DNA of 64,000 nucleotides from an uncultured SAR116 cluster alpha proteobacterium (GTDB lineage Bacteria > Pseudomonadota > Alphaproteobacteria > Puniceispirillales > Marisalimonadaceae): assembly GCA_902537945.1 (NCBI GenBank), contig CACBDG010000011.1, forward strand, positions 1-64,000, written 5' to 3'. The notes beneath the pieces were generated by a model. That model searched no databases and was not told where the DNA came from. It worked only from the letters and a program-made list of their open reading frames with translations. The stretch's first letter is position 1. Every line of letters starts with the position of its first letter. Below are positions 61,735 through 64,000 of the stretch, one piece after another. The translations under genes were made by a program, and so were the position numbers.

Positions 61735-64000
61735 TCAAAAGTATAAGGACAAATCACGGTGATCAGATTTACAGCCTGCTAAAAACAAAGCAATATCTTT
61801 AGGAATTTTTTGTTGTTGTCTTAATCCAATTGTAAATTTTGTACTATCAAGAAATACTGATAAAGCGTCGATAACTTTATTATCAATTTTTTTAAGATCA
61901 CTATATTTTTTTTCATACTCTGCGAAAGAAAGATTAAAATCTTTGACAACTTTTTTATAATTTACTTTTTTCTTTTTTAAATTTCTAGACACTTTAGAGA
62001 GTTTGGATGTAATTCTTGAATTATCGGGTAAACGTGAAACCTTTTTGGAAAATATTTTAATTTCTTTTGATAAAGATTTGGCCTCATTTATCTCTAATAT
62101 ATTGCTAAATTTTTTAAACTCATCTCTAAACATATAAAATTCATTTCTTGATAATAAAATGTTTAGCAATGTCGTCATTTCGTCATAAGAATTATCCATT
62201 GCTCTTCTGTATTTAATACGATTTAAATTTTCTTCTTTTATTAATTTCTGAAAATTTTTATAGGTATCAGACCAATTTTTTGGAAAATTTCGTTCTTCAA
62301 TTCGAATATCATTTTTAAAATTTTCAATTTCTGATTTTAAAAATGAAGATCTTTGTTTATCATCATTTTCAATTCTTGAAATGGTTATTTCATTATTTTT
62401 AATAAAAGATTCAAGTTCTCTAATATTTTTTTCTTTATTTCTTACAATTTTTAATAATGGCAAATAATTTATAGATTGATCTTGTATTTTAGCTTCAATT
62501 TCAAATGCTTTGTTTAAGTTCAATAAACCATTTTCAATTGTATTAATGGAGTTTGTAATTGTAGTGTAATATTTCTTGGGCATTGATGACAAATCAGCTT
62601 TAGATAAATTTGTAACTGAGAGTTTTGTTAAACTATTAGGATTTAATACATTCTCTTTCATATATTTTTCTGTACACAATTGTAATTTTGGATTCTTAGG
62701 TGGCGGAGATGTTTCTGAAAGAAAATTTAGTCTATTTGGTAAGTAGTTTACTAAAAATGGGTATGAGCCAACGACTGCTAAAGCTATTAATTGTAGAGTT
62801 ATGAATGGCACGACACCTTTGTACATTTGAATGGTCTTGACTGCTTTTGAAGCAACACCTCTTAAATAAAACAAAGCAAAACCAAAAGGAGGAGTTAAAA
62901 AAGAAGTCTGAATATTTAGACCAATCATTACTCCTAACCATACAGCCGTTATATTTGCTGAAGGATCCGCAAGTAAAATAGGAGCAACAATTGGCACAAC
63001 TACGACTGCAATTTCAATAAAATCTAAGAAAAAACCCAGTATAAAAATCACTAACATTACAATAACAAACTTTGACCAAAAACCACCAGGGAGAGAATTT
63101 AAATATTCTTTTACAAGTTCTTCTCCTCCAAACGCCCTAAACGCAGCTGTAAGCATTGCAGCACCTAAAAGAATGATAAAAACTAAAGAAGTTGTTTTGG
63201 CTGTTTCCATCATTACACCTTGCATAGTATTATTTAGCTTAAATAGTCTCCAACTACTCCATCCAAGAGCAAATAATAAGATTAAAGATCCTAAAAGACC
63301 TATGAAAATACCTATTTTATCCTCAAACGTATTTATAAGTTTAACATTCATTGTATAATTACTGACTGCATATGCTAAAAGTAATATTGCAATTAAAACT
63401 AAGATAGCCGGATACAAAGAGGATTTTTTTCCTTCTGTTTGCCTGTAACCAGCCATTATAATAGCACCAGCTGCGCCTATTGCGCCAGCCTGATTCACAG
63501 TGGCAATTCCAGTAATAATTGAGCCTAACACTAATATAATTAATGTTAGTGGAGGTATTAATATCAACATTACATTTAACCAGAATTTTTTGTCCATTTT
63601 ACCTTCATATGGAACTGAAGGGGCGCTTTTAGGCGAAACAAAAGCTAGTAACAAAATAAAAAGCATATATATGCCTACAAGCAAAATACCTGGAAGAAAA
63701 GCACCTAAAAACATTTCTCCTGCGCTAGTGGAAACAACATCAAATACTGACGGCATTGATATTTGTCCTGTCGCTTCTTTATAAAGAGCTTTTCTCATAG
63801 TACTTGCTTGATCCGAGGCTGTTGCAAGTTGATCAGCTAAAATAATTAAAACAATAGATGGAGGAATGATTTGTCCTAAAGTTCCAGATGCTGCTATTGT
63901 TCCGGTAGCAAGAGGTGCAGAGTATTTATTTCTAAGCATAGCTGGCAAAGATATTAATCCCATTGCTACTACGGTTGCACCAACAATTCCAGTTGTAGCA
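61735..64000 (-). CDS. TRAP transporter large permease (DctM) with C-terminal coiled-coil tail, partial
   Basis: Membrane-transport subunit of a TRAP system that uses an ion gradient and a periplasmic binding protein. The gene continues past base 64000: the frame is open upstream (TGIVGATVVAMGLISLPAM across the edge), so residue numbers count from the ATG at 63963. Conserved: SGTLGQIIPPSIVLIILADQ near 28-47, IKE-like LGFFLDFIEIAVVVVPIVAP near 310-330, and TPPFGFALFYLRGVA near 362-376. After the usual end (near 415) there is a ~325-residue, Lys/Glu-rich, mostly helical tail with coiled-coil periodicity and no recognised domain. The ggt gene follows 11 bases downstream. The substrate is unknown. 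Confidence 0.9.
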   Translation of the reverse strand, partial: ATTGIVGATVVAMGLISLPAMLRNKYSAPLATGTIAASGTLGQIIPPSIVLIILADQLATASDQASTMRKALYKEATGQISMPSVFDVVSTSAGEMFLGAFLPGILLVGIYMLFILLLAFVSPKSAPSVPYEGKMDKKFWLNVMLILIPPLTLIILVLGSIITGIATVNQAGAIGAAGAIIMAGYRQTEGKKSSLYPAILVLIAILLLAYAVSNYTMNVKLINTFEDKIGIFIGLLGSLILLFALGWSSWRLFKLNNTMQGVMMETAKTTSLVFIILLGAAMLTAAFRAFGGEELVKEYLNSLPGGFWSKFVIVMLVIFILGFFLDFIEIAVVVVPIVAPILLADPSANITAVWLGVMIGLNIQTSFLTPPFGFALFYLRGVASKAVKTIQMYKGVVPFITLQLIALAVVGSYPFLVNYLPNRLNFLSETSPPPKNPKLQLCTEKYMKENVLNPNSLTKLSVTNLSKADLSSMPKKYYTTITNSINTIENGLLNLNKAFEIEAKIQDQSINYLPLLKIVRNKEKNIRELESFIKNNEITISRIENDDKQRSSFLKSEIENFKNDIRIEERNFPKNWSDTYKNFQKLIKEENLNRIKYRRAMDNSYDEMTTLLNILLSRNEFYMFRDEFKKFSNILEINEAKSLSKEIKIFSKKVSRLPDNSRITSKLSKVSRNLKKKKVNYKKVVKDFNLSFAEYEKKYSDLKKIDNKVIDALSVFLDSTKFTIGLRQQQKIPKDIALFLAGCKSDHRDLSLYF

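Noticed and set aside
1-64000. CRISPR arrays, insertion sequences, prophage or rRNA genes
   Set aside because: No regularly spaced direct repeats, transposase or phage genes, or rRNA sequence were seen on reading through the window.

Overview
The window is an AT-rich (roughly 30% G+C by eye), densely packed stretch of a Gram-negative chromosome. Gene order points to an alphaproteobacterium: hom-recJ, trpD-trpC-moaC-moeA-lexA, gltX-gltA, then lpxB-lpxI-lpxA-fabZ-lpxD-ompH-bamA-rseP-dxr-cdsA-uppS-frr-pyrH-tsf-rpsB-dnaE-lolD-lolC-proS. Short leaders, overlapping genes, frequent TTG starts, a Na+-translocating NADH dehydrogenase, TRAP transport and a CoxMSL-type molybdenum hydroxylase fit a streamlined marine heterotroph. 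The sequence alone does not settle the clade (SAR116-, AEGEAN-169/HIMB59- or SAR11-like are possibilities). No insertion sequence, prophage, CRISPR array or rRNA gene was seen, and no gene-free stretch exceeds about 300 bases.

Layout. 1-9604: respiratory region. A partial birA and a degenerate NuoL-like membrane protein lie downstream of a complete nqrABCDEF operon (all minus strand). apbE (flavin transferase for NqrB/NqrC) and nqrM (NQR maturation) run divergently on the plus strand, so the full NQR complex and both maturation factors are together. 9608-23534: accessory metabolism. It holds three EamA-family exporters, a three-subunit Mo/FAD/Fe-S hydroxylase of unknown substrate, a gnd-gntK gluconate pair coupled to a PIF1-like helicase, an acyl-CoA synthetase, an alpha/beta hydrolase, an NTF2-like protein and a hotdog thioesterase. 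23584-25326: a His-rich COG0523 metallochaperone diverges from folE across a Zur-box-like palindrome. 25507-36000: tRNA-Glu(UUC), recJ, hom, rpsI-rplM, the trp/moa/lexA run and gltX. 35801-58237: gltA, then the long minus-strand envelope/translation supercluster from proS down to lpxB. 58349-64000: hemB and bpt on plus, then ggt and a TRAP large permease with a long C-terminal coiled-coil tail on minus, cut by the window edge.

How the genes fit together. NQR feeds a sodium motive force and the quinone pool. gntK plus gnd would turn gluconate into ribulose 5-phosphate and reducing power. moaC and moeA supply the molybdenum cofactor that the CoxL-like protein needs. The lpx/fabZ/bamA/ompH/lol/cdsA/uppS/dxr genes build the outer membrane, lipoproteins, phospholipids and isoprenoid carrier, and sit with core translation and replication genes. 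Two regulatory sites are readable: a LexA operator (GAAC-N7-GAAC) directly before lexA, and a Zur-like box before folE/COG0523.

No wholly new multi-gene system was recognised. The observations most worth a second look are: the NuoL-like protein that lost its proton-channel residues and sits in an nqr-birA locus; the TRAP permease with an appended coiled-coil domain next to a signal-less gamma-glutamyltransferase; an alpha/beta hydrolase with a hidden signal anchor that lacks an AUG; and a 6-phosphogluconate dehydrogenase lacking a substrate-phosphate lysine.
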